A DNA stretch of 50,462 nt, taken from positions 1 to 50,462 of the forward strand of contig DEPQ01000063.1 in NCBI GenBank assembly GCA_002358855.1, in the 5' to 3' direction. Positions 16,995 through 25,098 of this stretch are shown in pieces (position 1 is the first letter of the stretch; every line of letters starts with the position of its first letter). The stretch is from Bacteroidales bacterium UBA3388. Its GTDB lineage: Bacteria > Bacteroidota > Bacteroidia > Bacteroidales > P3. The translations under genes and the position numbers were made by a program. The notes below the pieces were generated by a model. That model searched no databases and was not told the DNA's origin. It saw only the letters and a program-made list of their open reading frames with translations.

Positions 16995-17222
16995 ATGGCA
17001 ACAATAACAATAAATTATGACGGAAAAGACGATGTAATGAAGCATCTGATAGAGGCGATGTTAGCTGCAGGTGCAAAAATTACTACTCCCTCAGATTTTG
17101 ATAGTGATTTCTATAACAATAAAGAAGCCTTACAAAATTTTCAAAAAAGTATAGAAGAAGAAAAGCAAGGATTAGCACGGGAAGTCAGCCTTGAAGAAAT
17201 AAAACAAATGCTTTGCTTGTAA
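16995..17222 (+). CDS. Putative antitoxin of YoeB-type module
   Basis: This 75-residue acidic protein has a beta-strand-like start (ATITINYDG), a predicted helix and a charged C-terminal half (EEEKQGLAREVSLEEIKQML). It overlaps the toxin start by one base, the layout of type II antitoxins whose translation is coupled to the toxin. It does not obviously read as Phd/YefM, the usual partner of YoeB, so the call rests mainly on context. The C-terminal helical part would be the toxin-binding segment (inference). Confidence 0.7.
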   Translation: MATITINYDGKDDVMKHLIEAMLAAGAKITTPSDFDSDFYNNKEALQNFQKSIEEEKQGLAREVSLEEIKQMLCL

Positions 17223-17497
17223 TGTATCGCATAGAATTAACACCTCAAGCAGAAAAAGAACTTATCGCATTAGGAAAAAGAGGTGATAAGGCAAGCATAA
17301 AAAAAGTGTATAACTTGTTTGAAGAATTAAAACTCCACCCTTACGAAGGTACAGGCAAGCCAGAAGCGCTTGTAGGCAATTATTCAGGATATTGGTCTCG
17401 AAGAATAAATCAAAAAGATAGGTTAATATATTGTGTAAAAGATGAAATTGTTACTGTACTTGTCGTACAAGTAGGACAACATTACAAAGATAAATAG
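17222..17497 (+). CDS. Txe/YoeB-family endoribonuclease toxin
   Basis: This 91-residue protein starts at the ATG at 17222, which shares its A with the antitoxin stop. The motif GTGKPEAL followed by YSGYWSRRI, DRLIY and a terminal GQHY matches YoeB/Txe. The Glu, Arg and penultimate His expected at the catalytic site of this RelE-like fold are present. Such toxins cleave mRNA on the ribosome. The reading frame can be extended upstream to a TTG at 17213, but the overlapping ATG is the better start. Confidence 0.9.
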   Translation: MYRIELTPQAEKELIALGKRGDKASIKKVYNLFEELKLHPYEGTGKPEALVGNYSGYWSRRINQKDRLIYCVKDEIVTVLVVQVGQHYKDK

Positions 17498-17922
17498 GCA
17501 AGTTAAAGTCTCGTATTATAAAATTCTCAAATCAATATCCGTACTTCATTCTTAGTATGGCAAATATCACACAATAAAGAATTATTGCAAAGATTAAATT
17601 CCATAAACCGAAAGATTACAAAAATAAGTCTTAGCTTTATTTTATTTTTTCAAAGAGAAAATCCATTTTCTCTAAGAGGTAATTGATTTTCTCTTAGGGA
17701 AAATGAGTTGGAATAAAGAAATGTTTTGTAAATATCACGAAAAATTATATATTTACAAGACAAAGCAAATTTAAATTTTAAAAAAAGGAGGAGTTAAAAA
17801 AGAAAAGGGAATTTTAAATTAAGACGTGTAGAATTTAGTACAACCTTTCTGTAAGCCTTAAAAAGATTTTAAAAGACCTCTGAATGAGAATAGATAAGAA
17901 ACATTTTTTATAAAAAGAGTAC
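17498..17922. other. Gene-free stretch of about 425 bases with hairpins
   Basis: No coding frame is convincing. AGAGAAAAT (17654-17662) and ATTTTCTCT (17665-17673) form a perfect inverted repeat with a 2-base spacer, and a related half-copy, ATTTTCTCTTAGGG, follows at about 17686-17699. A second inverted pair, TTGTAAATAT and ATATTTACAA, lies near 17730-17760. A GGAGGAG run is near 17786. No clear terminator is seen for either flanking gene. The stretch may hold remnants of a lost gene or an unrecognised RNA. Confidence 0.35.
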
Positions 17923-18468
17923 TTAGAGTAAGAGATTTATTATTTTCTCCCAGTTGTCTTTTGAATTATGACCTAATGGGTTAATATATTTTTTATGTTG
18001 TTTTGTTAAGTGAGTTTTTGATTCTTCTTCACCTTCTCCTTCGAGCCAATTAACATTTATTCCAACTATAGGTTTAGATTGTAACGTTCTATTCCAATCT
18101 GTTACATACCATTTGTTACTTGTTGTTATAAGTGTTAAAACTTCTTCTTTTGTTAAGATATAAAATTCGTATTTAGACAAATTGTCTTTGTCTATTTTTA
18201 CAAATACCCAAGGTCCTATAATATTTTCTTCTATTTTAGGAATTGTTCCGTCTAATTCTGATACAAAGCCTGTAAGAATGTTATTTGTTGTTCCAGTTTT
18301 AACTTGTATTTTTACGGATTTCTCATTATTGGGGTTCATACATATAAGGTCTGCTTTTCGGTAATTATTGTATGAATTATTTATGTTGATAACATCAAAG
18401 CCCATTTTTAATAGTTCTAACATTACTGCTGTTTCTCCTATTGCTCCTAATTGTTTATTGCTTACCAT
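17923..18468 (-). CDS. PD-(D/E)XK nuclease-like protein of unknown role
   Basis: From the ATG at 18468 the protein has 181 residues. It opens with GAIGETAVMLELLKMGFDV, followed by ADLI and IQVKTG. This order of E12, D40, Q55 and K57 is the pattern of the PD-(D/E)XK nuclease fold seen in Holliday-junction resolvases, Mrr-like enzymes and many small restriction-type nucleases. The C-terminal half (YEFYILTKEEVLTLI, later DNWEKI) fits no family I know. An upstream ATG at 18489 overlaps the preceding gene and is less likely. It forms a two-gene unit with the unknown gene upstream (14-base gap). A DNA-cleaving defence or repair function is an inference from the fold pattern and island context. Confidence 0.7.
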   Translation of the reverse strand: MVSNKQLGAIGETAVMLELLKMGFDVININNSYNNYRKADLICMNPNNEKSVKIQVKTGTTNNILTGFVSELDGTIPKIEENIIGPWVFVKIDKDNLSKYEFYILTKEEVLTLITTSNKWYVTDWNRTLQSKPIVGINVNWLEGEGEEESKTHLTKQHKKYINPLGHNSKDNWEKIINLLL

Positions 18469-18482
18469 AATGTTTATATTTA

Positions 18483-19037
18483 TTACCAAATACTATAATC
18501 AGAACCTTTATCCCATTTTTTATCTTTATTCATGTAAAAAGATACTCCTTCATTAGGATTGTTTCTCCAATGTTCACGTTCTATCTTATTAAGAATATCA
18601 TCTTTATTGATAAATTCATCTGAAATTTGCCAATAAGATTTTATTATTTGTTTTTCATCATATTCTTCTACATCTTTTACGCTTCTAGATAACTCTTCTT
18701 TTAACAAAGAAACAAGTTCTGCTTTTTCAAGACGTTTTATACGCTCAATTATAGGGTTGCTTTTTGCAAAATAATTTCCAGATATTAACCTCTCAATATA
18801 TCTAAATACACAAAATTGTATTCTATATCTGTATATTGCATCTCTATTTTCAGTATAATCATTTAATACTATATTCAAATCTCCACCTTGTTTCACGAAA
18901 TTTGCAAGATTCACTAATTTTTCTTCTATTGTTGAAGAGTTCCATTCATCAGAATAATCGTCCCAATATTCTCTCATCGCAAGCCAGCCTTCATATTCAG
19001 ACAATTTACAATTTAATGGTTTCAATTTTTGTTCCAT
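18483..19037 (-). CDS. Unknown charged protein, first gene of two-gene cassette
   Basis: I do not recognise this 184-residue protein. It is rich in Glu, Lys, Asp, Tyr and Trp, mostly helical by appearance, without signal peptide or membrane segment. The frame extends up to 19121, but the promoter -7 box at 19068-19075 lies inside that extension, so the ATG at 19037 is the right start. Repeated operator-like elements surround the promoter, pointing to tight autoregulation. The nuclease-like gene follows after 14 bases. It could be a regulator, antitoxin-like partner or specificity subunit for that protein; none of these is shown by sequence. Confidence 0.65.
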   Translation of the reverse strand: MEQKLKPLNCKLSEYEGWLAMREYWDDYSDEWNSSTIEEKLVNLANFVKQGGDLNIVLNDYTENRDAIYRYRIQFCVFRYIERLISGNYFAKSNPIIERIKRLEKAELVSLLKEELSRSVKDVEEYDEKQIIKSYWQISDEFINKDDILNKIEREHWRNNPNEGVSFYMNKDKKWDKGSDYSIW

Positions 19038-19059
19038 GGTTAAATATTTTTTTGATTTT

Positions 19060-19133
19060 GCTAAATGCAAATATAAGAATTTGTTGCATTTTAGCGAATT
19101 AGAAATGGCTAAATCTTGCATTTTAACGAATTA
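19060..19133. repeat. Three operator-like elements around the cassette promoter
   Basis: GCTAAATGCAA stands at 19060-19070. An inverted copy, TTGCATTTTAGC (one extra T), is at 19084-19095, and a third, TTGCATTTTAAC, at 19116-19127. The last two are part of an 18-bp direct repeat, TTGCATTTTA(G/A)CGAATTA, at 19084-19101 and 19116-19133, 32 bp apart (three helical turns). The first two bracket the -7 box, and the second covers the -33 region. This is the arrangement expected of cooperative repressor sites. Confidence 0.6.
19068..19098 (-). promoter_or_regulatory. Promoter of the two-gene cassette
   Basis: On the minus strand the -7 box is a perfect TATATTTG (19068-19075), and the -33 position after a 19-base spacer reads TTCG (19095-19098). 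The start site should lie near 19062, about 25 bases before the ATG at 19037. The promoter is enclosed by the repeated elements. Confidence 0.65.
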
Positions 19134-19210
19134 CGATTTGCTTTATGTATTGTTTTTCAAAGGATTAAGCCTTTTTTAGAAAGATTGCAGAAAATATTAC
19201 ATTTTTAATA

Positions 19211-19250
19211 AAAGAAAACCGACACTTAAATTTTAAATGTCGGTTTTTTA
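19211..19250. terminator. Terminator of the clpP operon
   Basis: AAAACCGACA (19215-19224) pairs with TGTCGGTTTT (19238-19247), and further A-T pairs close the loop. T tracts stand on both strands, so it works in either direction. It ends the long minus-strand operon and insulates the cassette downstream. Confidence 0.88.
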
Positions 19251-19268
19251 GAATGCTAATCTTATGTT

Positions 19269-19955
19269 TTATTTCTTGTTTATCAAGATTTCGTCAATTA
19301 TTCCGTAATCTAAGGCTTCTTTTGCGGTTAGCCAATAATCTCTATCTCCGTCTTTTTCAATTTTTTTAATAGATTTGCCTGTGTGTTTTGCGATTATTGA
19401 GTACAATTCTTCTTTTGTTTTAAGTATTTCTCTTGCTGCGATTTCTATGTCTGAGGCTTGTCCTTGTGCTCCGCCGAGAGGTTGATGTATCATCACTCTT
19501 GAATGTTCAAGGGCTGTGCGTTTACCTTTTTGTCCTGCACATAAAAGCACCGAACCCATAGAAGCGGCAAGCCCTGTGCAGATTGTTGCAACGTCAGGTT
19601 TGATATATTGCATTGTGTCATAGATTCCAAGTCCTGCATTTACATATCCGCCAGGGGTATTCAAGTAAATTTGAATGTCAGAGGTAGAATCAACACTTTC
19701 AAGGAATAATAATTGTGCTTGAATTATGTTTGCTACATCGTCATCTATTGCAGTACCCAAGAAAATGATTCTATCCATCATTAAACGTGAGAAAACGTCC
19801 ATTTGAGCAACGTTTAATCTTCTTTCTTCCACGATTGTAGGGTTGATATATGCACTTTTAGTACTGCTAAACTTGCTATATTTGTCAAATGTTATGCTAC
19901 TAATTCCTCTATGCTTTACTGCGTAAAGTCTAAATTCTTTATCTAAATTATTCAT
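19269..19955 (-). CDS. clpP: ATP-dependent Clp protease proteolytic subunit
   Basis: A 228-residue ClpP with the full catalytic triad S132 (in GLAASMGS), H157 (MIHQPLGG) and D206, at exactly the spacing found in E. coli (25 and 49 residues). It carries an N-terminal extension of about 35 residues before the conserved part (RIIFLG), which may be a propeptide. It forms the barrel protease fed by ClpX or ClpA/C, for regulated protein turnover. No clpX or tig is adjacent; it is the last gene of an operon with a prenyl synthase 8 bases upstream. Confidence 0.96.
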   Translation of the reverse strand: MNNLDKEFRLYAVKHRGISSITFDKYSKFSSTKSAYINPTIVEERRLNVAQMDVFSRLMMDRIIFLGTAIDDDVANIIQAQLLFLESVDSTSDIQIYLNTPGGYVNAGLGIYDTMQYIKPDVATICTGLAASMGSVLLCAGQKGKRTALEHSRVMIHQPLGGAQGQASDIEIAAREILKTKEELYSIIAKHTGKSIKKIEKDGDRDYWLTAKEALDYGIIDEILINKK

Positions 19956-19963
19956 ATTGTTGT

Positions 19964-20938
19964 TTATTTATTTCTTTTCATTAGTTTTTCTGCAAATAAT
20001 CTCAAATTTTCTTTTCTTTCGTTATCTATTTTTATTTTATCTAACGATTCAAGTGCTAAATTATGATAATATTGCATTTCTTTTTGTGCTAATTCCTTTA
20101 TCTTCAACTCTTCGTAAATTGATTTGACGACTTGTTCCTTTTGAGTTGATTCAAAATTCTTTGAAGAGTATAGTTCTTTTAATATGTTTTGTTGTCTCTC
20201 ACTTCCTATTTCAAGTGCTTTTAGGTAAAGGAAGGTTTTTTTGTTGTCAACGATGTCTTTGCCTGTGATTTTACCAAATACTTCTAAATCACTCCAACAA
20301 TCAAGTATGTCATCTTGTATTTGGAAAGCAATTCCTATGTTTTGAGCAAATTCGTCAAGCAAAGAGAGATTTTCTTTTGTGCAATGAGCGGTTGTTGCAC
20401 CAAGTCGCAATGCACAAGAGAGTAAAACTCCTGTTTTTAATCGAATCATTTTTATATATTCTTCGATTTTAACATCGTTTCTTGTTTCAAATTCCATATC
20501 GAATGCTTGTCCTTCGCAAACTTCTATCGAAGATTGAGTTAGTATTTCAACTAAGTCTTTCACTATTTCGTTTTCGTAATTAAGCAAGTGTTTGAAAGCA
20601 AGTGCAAACATCGTGTCTCCTGAAAGAATTGCTTTGTTGGAGTTGAATTTTTTATAAACAGTTTCTTTTCCTCTACGCAATGGAGATTGATCCATAATGT
20701 CATCGTGCAACAAAGTGAAGTTATGTAGAATTTCAACGGCTATTGCTGCTGATTTGGCTTTGTTTACATCTGAGGAAAACATATCTGCGGCAATCAAAGT
20801 AAGTAGTGGCCTAATTCTTTTGCCTCCTTGTTTCATTCCATATTCAATTGGGTCGTAAAGAGTTGAGGGCTCGTTTAAAAAAGATTCTTGTTCAATTAAA
20901 GCGATGGCTTCTTTTTCAAGTTGTTCTAATGTATACAT
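19964..20938 (-). CDS. Trans-isoprenyl diphosphate synthase
   Basis: A 324-residue polyprenyl synthetase with GKRIRP (39-44), the first Asp-rich motif DDIMD (79-83) and the second DDILD (209-213), which bind the diphosphates through magnesium. It condenses isopentenyl diphosphate onto an allylic primer. The residue five before the first motif is aromatic (F74), a feature of short-chain (C15-C20) enzymes rather than octaprenyl synthases, so a farnesyl or geranylgeranyl product is likelier (inference). It may feed quinone or undecaprenyl synthesis, matching the envelope genes upstream. Confidence 0.9.
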   Translation of the reverse strand: MYTLEQLEKEAIALIEQESFLNEPSTLYDPIEYGMKQGGKRIRPLLTLIAADMFSSDVNKAKSAAIAVEILHNFTLLHDDIMDQSPLRRGKETVYKKFNSNKAILSGDTMFALAFKHLLNYENEIVKDLVEILTQSSIEVCEGQAFDMEFETRNDVKIEEYIKMIRLKTGVLLSCALRLGATTAHCTKENLSLLDEFAQNIGIAFQIQDDILDCWSDLEVFGKITGKDIVDNKKTFLYLKALEIGSERQQNILKELYSSKNFESTQKEQVVKSIYEELKIKELAQKEMQYYHNLALESLDKIKIDNERKENLRLFAEKLMKRNK

Positions 20939-20947
20939 AATTTAAAA

Positions 20948-22066
20948 TTATTTTATTTTTAATATTTGTTCACAAATAAATTTGGCTGCTTGTCCGTCTC
21001 CAAAAATAGGAGGATAAGATGTTGGAGGATTGTTGAGGAATTGATAGGTCTTTTCAAGTATTATGGAGTAGTTTGCATCGCATATTGCGGCATTGCCTAC
21101 TTCTACTATTTCTTTCCATTCAGTTGTTGAGCGTAAAATTACGCAAGGTTTCTTTAAGAAGAAAGCTTCTTTTTGTACTCCTCCCGAATCGGTTAATATT
21201 ATCTCAGCAGAACTTTCTAATTTTATCATTTCTAAGAATGAAACAGGTTCTATTATTTTTATTGATGAGGTTGAATATATTTTCTTTACGTATTCTTCGC
21301 TCAACATTTGAGGGAGCATTTTTTTTGTACGTGGGTGCAACGGCAAAATAATGTTTCGTTTTTCGGAAAGAGTAAGTAAGGCATCAAAAATGTTTTTTAA
21401 TCGTTCTTTGTCATCGGTATTTGTGTTACGATGAATGGTGCAAAGAATAAAATTGTTGCCATATTCTGATTTTGTATCTTCTAATTTTTGTGAAAAGTAG
21501 AGTGTGTTGTCATACATTATGTCTCCACAATGGAATATGTTGGGTTTGTCTGCCGAAGGATTATTTGTTATTTCTGATGAAAAGCCTTCTTTTAGTAAGT
21601 TGTTGTATCCGTGAATTGTTGGAGAGAAAAGTAGTGTGGAACAGTGATCACAAAGTATTCTATTTATTTCTTCGGGCATTGATTTGTCAAAGGAGCGTAA
21701 TCCTGCTTCAATGTGTACAATTGGAATATGTATTTTTGAGGCTGCAATTGCTCCTGCAAGTGTGGAATTAGTGTCTCCGTAAACTATTATAGCATTTGGC
21801 TTCTCTGTTTCAAGGACTTGTTCTATTTTTTCAATCATTTTCGCAGTTTGTTCGCCGTGTTTGCCGCTACCTACTGAGAGTTGATATTTTGGTGCAGGAA
21901 TTTCTAATTCTTTGAAAAAGATTTCGGACATATTTTCGTCATAGTGTTGTCCTGTGTGTAGAATTATTTCTTCTATTTTGTCTGAAAAATATTTTTTTAT
22001 AGTCCTACTGATCGCTGAGGCTTTGATTATTTGAGGCCTTGCACCAATTATTGTTATTATTTTCAT
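20948..22066 (-). CDS. wecB: Non-hydrolysing UDP-N-acetylglucosamine 2-epimerase
   Basis: A 372-residue protein with family hallmarks in order: GARPQIIKASAI at the N terminus, HTGQHYDENMS near 41-51, VYGDTNSTLAGA near 95-106, HIEAGLRSFDKSMPEE near 117-132, and TDSGGVQKEA near 293-302. The enzyme interconverts UDP-GlcNAc and UDP-ManNAc for surface polysaccharide. Its start overlaps the glycosyltransferase stop by 4 bases (ATGA), so the two are translationally coupled and probably act in the same glycan pathway. Confidence 0.93.
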   Translation of the reverse strand: MKIITIIGARPQIIKASAISRTIKKYFSDKIEEIILHTGQHYDENMSEIFFKELEIPAPKYQLSVGSGKHGEQTAKMIEKIEQVLETEKPNAIIVYGDTNSTLAGAIAASKIHIPIVHIEAGLRSFDKSMPEEINRILCDHCSTLLFSPTIHGYNNLLKEGFSSEITNNPSADKPNIFHCGDIMYDNTLYFSQKLEDTKSEYGNNFILCTIHRNTNTDDKERLKNIFDALLTLSEKRNIILPLHPRTKKMLPQMLSEEYVKKIYSTSSIKIIEPVSFLEMIKLESSAEIILTDSGGVQKEAFFLKKPCVILRSTTEWKEIVEVGNAAICDANYSIILEKTYQFLNNPPTSYPPIFGDGQAAKFICEQILKIK

Positions 22067-23289
22067 AAATTACTTATTTGATTGTAAAATTCTTCGGCAA
22101 TTTTGTCTCTATTAAAATTTTCACTAACGTATTTCAATCCGTTTTCTCCTAATTCTACAACGAGATTTCTGTCGTTGTATAGTTTTAATATTTGTTTTGC
22201 TAAATCCTCACTGTCTTCTGGAATGAAAGATACTCCACATTTTCCTTGTTTTATGAATAATTCTTCGGCTTCTCCTTCAACTCCTAAGATAATTGGCTTT
22301 TTTAATGCGAGATTTTCAAAAATTTTTGATGGGATTGCTCCTTTGAATAAGTCTAAACGCTTTAATGGAATGATAGTTGCGTTTGTACTCATTATTATTC
22401 TTTGCATTTCGCTTTTTGGTACGGCATCAAAAAATCTAAGGTTAGTTAATTTTAATTCGTCTCTTAGTTTTATTAGTTTTTCTTTTTCAGGTCCGTTGCC
22501 AAGTAGAACAAATTTTATGTTTTTATGTTCTTCTAATTTTTTTGCACCATTTAATATTACTTCTAATCCTTGTGCGTGTCCTATTATTCCGCCATAAAAG
22601 AGTATGAAGTCTTCGTTTGAGTAGTTGTTTTCGTTTTTCCAAGCGTCTTTTTCTATTTCTTTGTTTACGTCATAGAAGTTTATATCTACTCCATTTTTTA
22701 ACCAATAGACGTTTTTATTAGGAAATCTTGTTGAAATGTTGTTTACGATTCCTTGTGTCTGACCACTGATGAGCGAGGATTTCTTGTAACAAAATTCTTC
22801 TAACTTTGTTGCCATTGATAGGAGGAATTTGTTAGAGATTATGCCTAATTTTTCTGCACTTTCGGGCCATAGGTCTGATACATTGAATAATAATTTTGCT
22901 CCTTTTAGTTTTGCAAGTAAGTAAGCTGTGATTCCAAGGAATAGGGGAGGGCTTTCTACCATTAAGACGTCTTGTTTCTTTAATTTAAACGCTCCAATAA
23001 AAAACGCACTTATCACAAATGAGAAATAATTCAATAATCGAGATATTATAGATTTCGATTGTGAGACATAAATCCATGCTCGATGAATTTTAAGTTCGTT
23101 AAGGGTTTCTTTGCAATAGCATTTGCCTTTGTAATTTTGATGAATTTTCATTTGTGGATAGTTAGGCATTGCAGTTAATACGCTAACTTCTACTCCTTTT
23201 TTTTGCAATCGTAAGGCAAGCTCATACAATCTGTTTTGTGGAGCTCCTATTTCGGGCGGAAAATATTGGGTTAATATTAGTAATTTCAT
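22063..23289 (-). CDS. Glycosyltransferase family 4 (WbuB-like)
   Basis: A 408-residue GT-B enzyme. The N terminus LILTQYFPPEIGAPQNR is typical of WbuB-type transferases. The nucleotide-sugar binding half holds FYGGIIGHAQGLE near 231-243 and the segment FKGAIPSKIFENLA near 317-330, with the acidic residue that contacts the donor. One or two hydrophobic stretches near 85-125 suggest association with the inner membrane. It likely adds a sugar (perhaps N-acetylfucosamine- or ManNAc-related, given wecB) to a lipid-linked glycan; the substrate is not determined by sequence. Confidence 0.87.
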   Translation of the reverse strand: MKLLILTQYFPPEIGAPQNRLYELALRLQKKGVEVSVLTAMPNYPQMKIHQNYKGKCYCKETLNELKIHRAWIYVSQSKSIISRLLNYFSFVISAFFIGAFKLKKQDVLMVESPPLFLGITAYLLAKLKGAKLLFNVSDLWPESAEKLGIISNKFLLSMATKLEEFCYKKSSLISGQTQGIVNNISTRFPNKNVYWLKNGVDINFYDVNKEIEKDAWKNENNYSNEDFILFYGGIIGHAQGLEVILNGAKKLEEHKNIKFVLLGNGPEKEKLIKLRDELKLTNLRFFDAVPKSEMQRIIMSTNATIIPLKRLDLFKGAIPSKIFENLALKKPIILGVEGEAEELFIKQGKCGVSFIPEDSEDLAKQILKLYNDRNLVVELGENGLKYVSENFNRDKIAEEFYNQISNL

Positions 23290-23301
23290 ATTTCAAAAAA
23301 A

Positions 23302-25098
23302 TTATAATTCGTTTAGAAGTTTTCTTGCTTCTATTACATAAATACTATTCGGATAATCAAGAATGATTTTTTCTAATGTTTCTTTCGCTAAGGCTTTTTC
23401 ATTTAATTGATTTAGGTATATATTTCCAAGAGTGAATAAAGCATCATCGGCAGTGAGTTCGTATGGATATTTTTTTAGTAATTCGTCTAAATATTCTTTT
23501 GCTTTACTAAAATTATTGTTTGAAATATTTATCTTTGCTCGCAAAAGTAAAACTTCGTCAAATAAAGGGTGATAGAGATATGAGGAAGTTAAAGTGTCTA
23601 AATAGGCATTGGCACCTTCTATGTTATTGTATTCTAATTCTCTTTCAGCATTTGCGTATAGTTTAAGTCCATTATAGGTGCTGTCTTGATCGATATTTTC
23701 TTCTATTAGTATGCTATAACTCATTGCATCGTTTGCAATCAGTTTTGTTGTTGAGGAACGAAGTGCTTTAAATTGCGAAAGAGCCCAAGGAATTTCGTTG
23801 TTGTAGAAAGAAAACAAGGCTTTTAGAAGTTTTGCTTCGTCTGCTAAATAATTATTTCTGCAATCTTGTTCTACTTGTGAGCAATAAAGACTTGCTTGCC
23901 ACATATCCCCGTAGCGATTGTATATTTTAGCTAACAAAAGTTTTATTTCGCCTTTTTGATTTGTGGATAATCCTTTGTTTATTGCTTCTTCTAACATATC
24001 AACTGCTTCTTGTGGTTTGTTAATGTAGAAAGCAAAGAAATTCCCCATTTGTAATATTATTTCAAAGGTCTCTTTTGAGTATGAAAATTCTTTAAAAAAA
24101 TTGTTGTAATCGTTTTCTAATGTTATGAAATCTTTTTCTGTTTTAGGATTCTTCGAGATGAATTGTTTGAAAGAGAGAGATAGTGATAGGATTTTGCATC
24201 TTTGGTAAAAAACAGCATCTTTTCCTTTTTTTAACATATAGTTCACGGCTTTTAATGCGTAGTCAAGATTGTTGGAATTGAGCATATCCTCTCCCAAACT
24301 TAGCATTGTTGCTCCGCTTCCGTCTTCAAATTTGTTGTCTATTTGTTTTGCTAATTCAAATGATTTGTCATATTGTTTTGTTTGATTGTATAACCAAACT
24401 CCAAATTGAGCAAAATACGGATTATCTTTATGTTTTTTCCAATATGTCTCCCATTCTTTTTCTATAATGTTTGCTATTTCGTTATTGTTTGCGAAAAGTC
24501 CTAAAAGATTGGTTTGAATTTGTTTTAAACTCTTAGGATTGTTTTCTAATTGTATTAAATATTCTTTCGCAATATTTTGATAGTCTCCTTCTTGTAAGAA
24601 GATATTGCTCAATTGCCAAGAATATGCGGTATTATCAAAGACGAGTTCTCTTCCTTTTAAGAAAACTTGTTTTGCTTCTGCCCAATGCCTTTTTGAAATA
24701 AATTCATTGCCTAAGGATTGTATGTCGGAATTGTTTGCTTTTAAAGAAGTGAGTATGTTTTTTAGTAATTTTTCTTTTTTGTTGTTTTGGTTGGTTTGTT
24801 CATACAATATATATAAAGCTACTTTTGCTTTGTAATAGTCAGGGAAAAGTTTGATTGATTTTTTTAAATATGTCTCTGCGTCTTTGTCTTCCCCTATTTC
24901 AAAAAGACAATCGCTGATTAAGAGGTATAATTCTTTATTATCTTTATTCTGTTTAATGAATTCTTTATACATATCTATTGCTGCGTTTACTTCTCCTTTG
25001 TCTTTTAGCATTTTTGCTTGCTCTAACTCTATTGGAGTTTGAGAATAAAGACAAGGACAAGTTAGAAAGAAAATCAGTATAAAGAAAATGTTTCTCAT
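23302..25098 (-). CDS. Secreted TPR repeat protein
   Basis: A 598-residue protein with a signal peptide (about 1-19, ending LYSQ) and no lipobox suited to the +1 Cys. It is built of about fifteen TPR-like helical pairs, ending with a more canonical set (LTADDALFTLGNIYLNQLNEKALA). It should be periplasmic or outer-membrane associated and act as an assembly scaffold. Its start codon shares a base with the yicC stop (TAATG), so it is coupled to yicC, and the glycosyltransferase gene follows after 12 bases. No specific function is recognised. Confidence 0.8.
   Translation of the reverse strand: MRNIFFILIFFLTCPCLYSQTPIELEQAKMLKDKGEVNAAIDMYKEFIKQNKDNKELYLLISDCLFEIGEDKDAETYLKKSIKLFPDYYKAKVALYILYEQTNQNNKKEKLLKNILTSLKANNSDIQSLGNEFISKRHWAEAKQVFLKGRELVFDNTAYSWQLSNIFLQEGDYQNIAKEYLIQLENNPKSLKQIQTNLLGLFANNNEIANIIEKEWETYWKKHKDNPYFAQFGVWLYNQTKQYDKSFELAKQIDNKFEDGSGATMLSLGEDMLNSNNLDYALKAVNYMLKKGKDAVFYQRCKILSLSLSFKQFISKNPKTEKDFITLENDYNNFFKEFSYSKETFEIILQMGNFFAFYINKPQEAVDMLEEAINKGLSTNQKGEIKLLLAKIYNRYGDMWQASLYCSQVEQDCRNNYLADEAKLLKALFSFYNNEIPWALSQFKALRSSTTKLIANDAMSYSILIEENIDQDSTYNGLKLYANAERELEYNNIEGANAYLDTLTSSYLYHPLFDEVLLLRAKINISNNNFSKAKEYLDELLKKYPYELTADDALFTLGNIYLNQLNEKALAKETLEKIILDYPNSIYVIEARKLLNEL

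Noticed and set aside
17654..17673. Perfect inverted repeat as a transposon end or attachment site
   Set aside because: No transposase or integrase, no matching far end and no target-site duplication are visible in the window.
19038..19121. N-terminal extension of the unknown 184-residue protein by 28 residues
   Set aside because: A perfect -7 box (19068-19075) and operator-like repeats lie in this stretch, so it is upstream of the transcription start.
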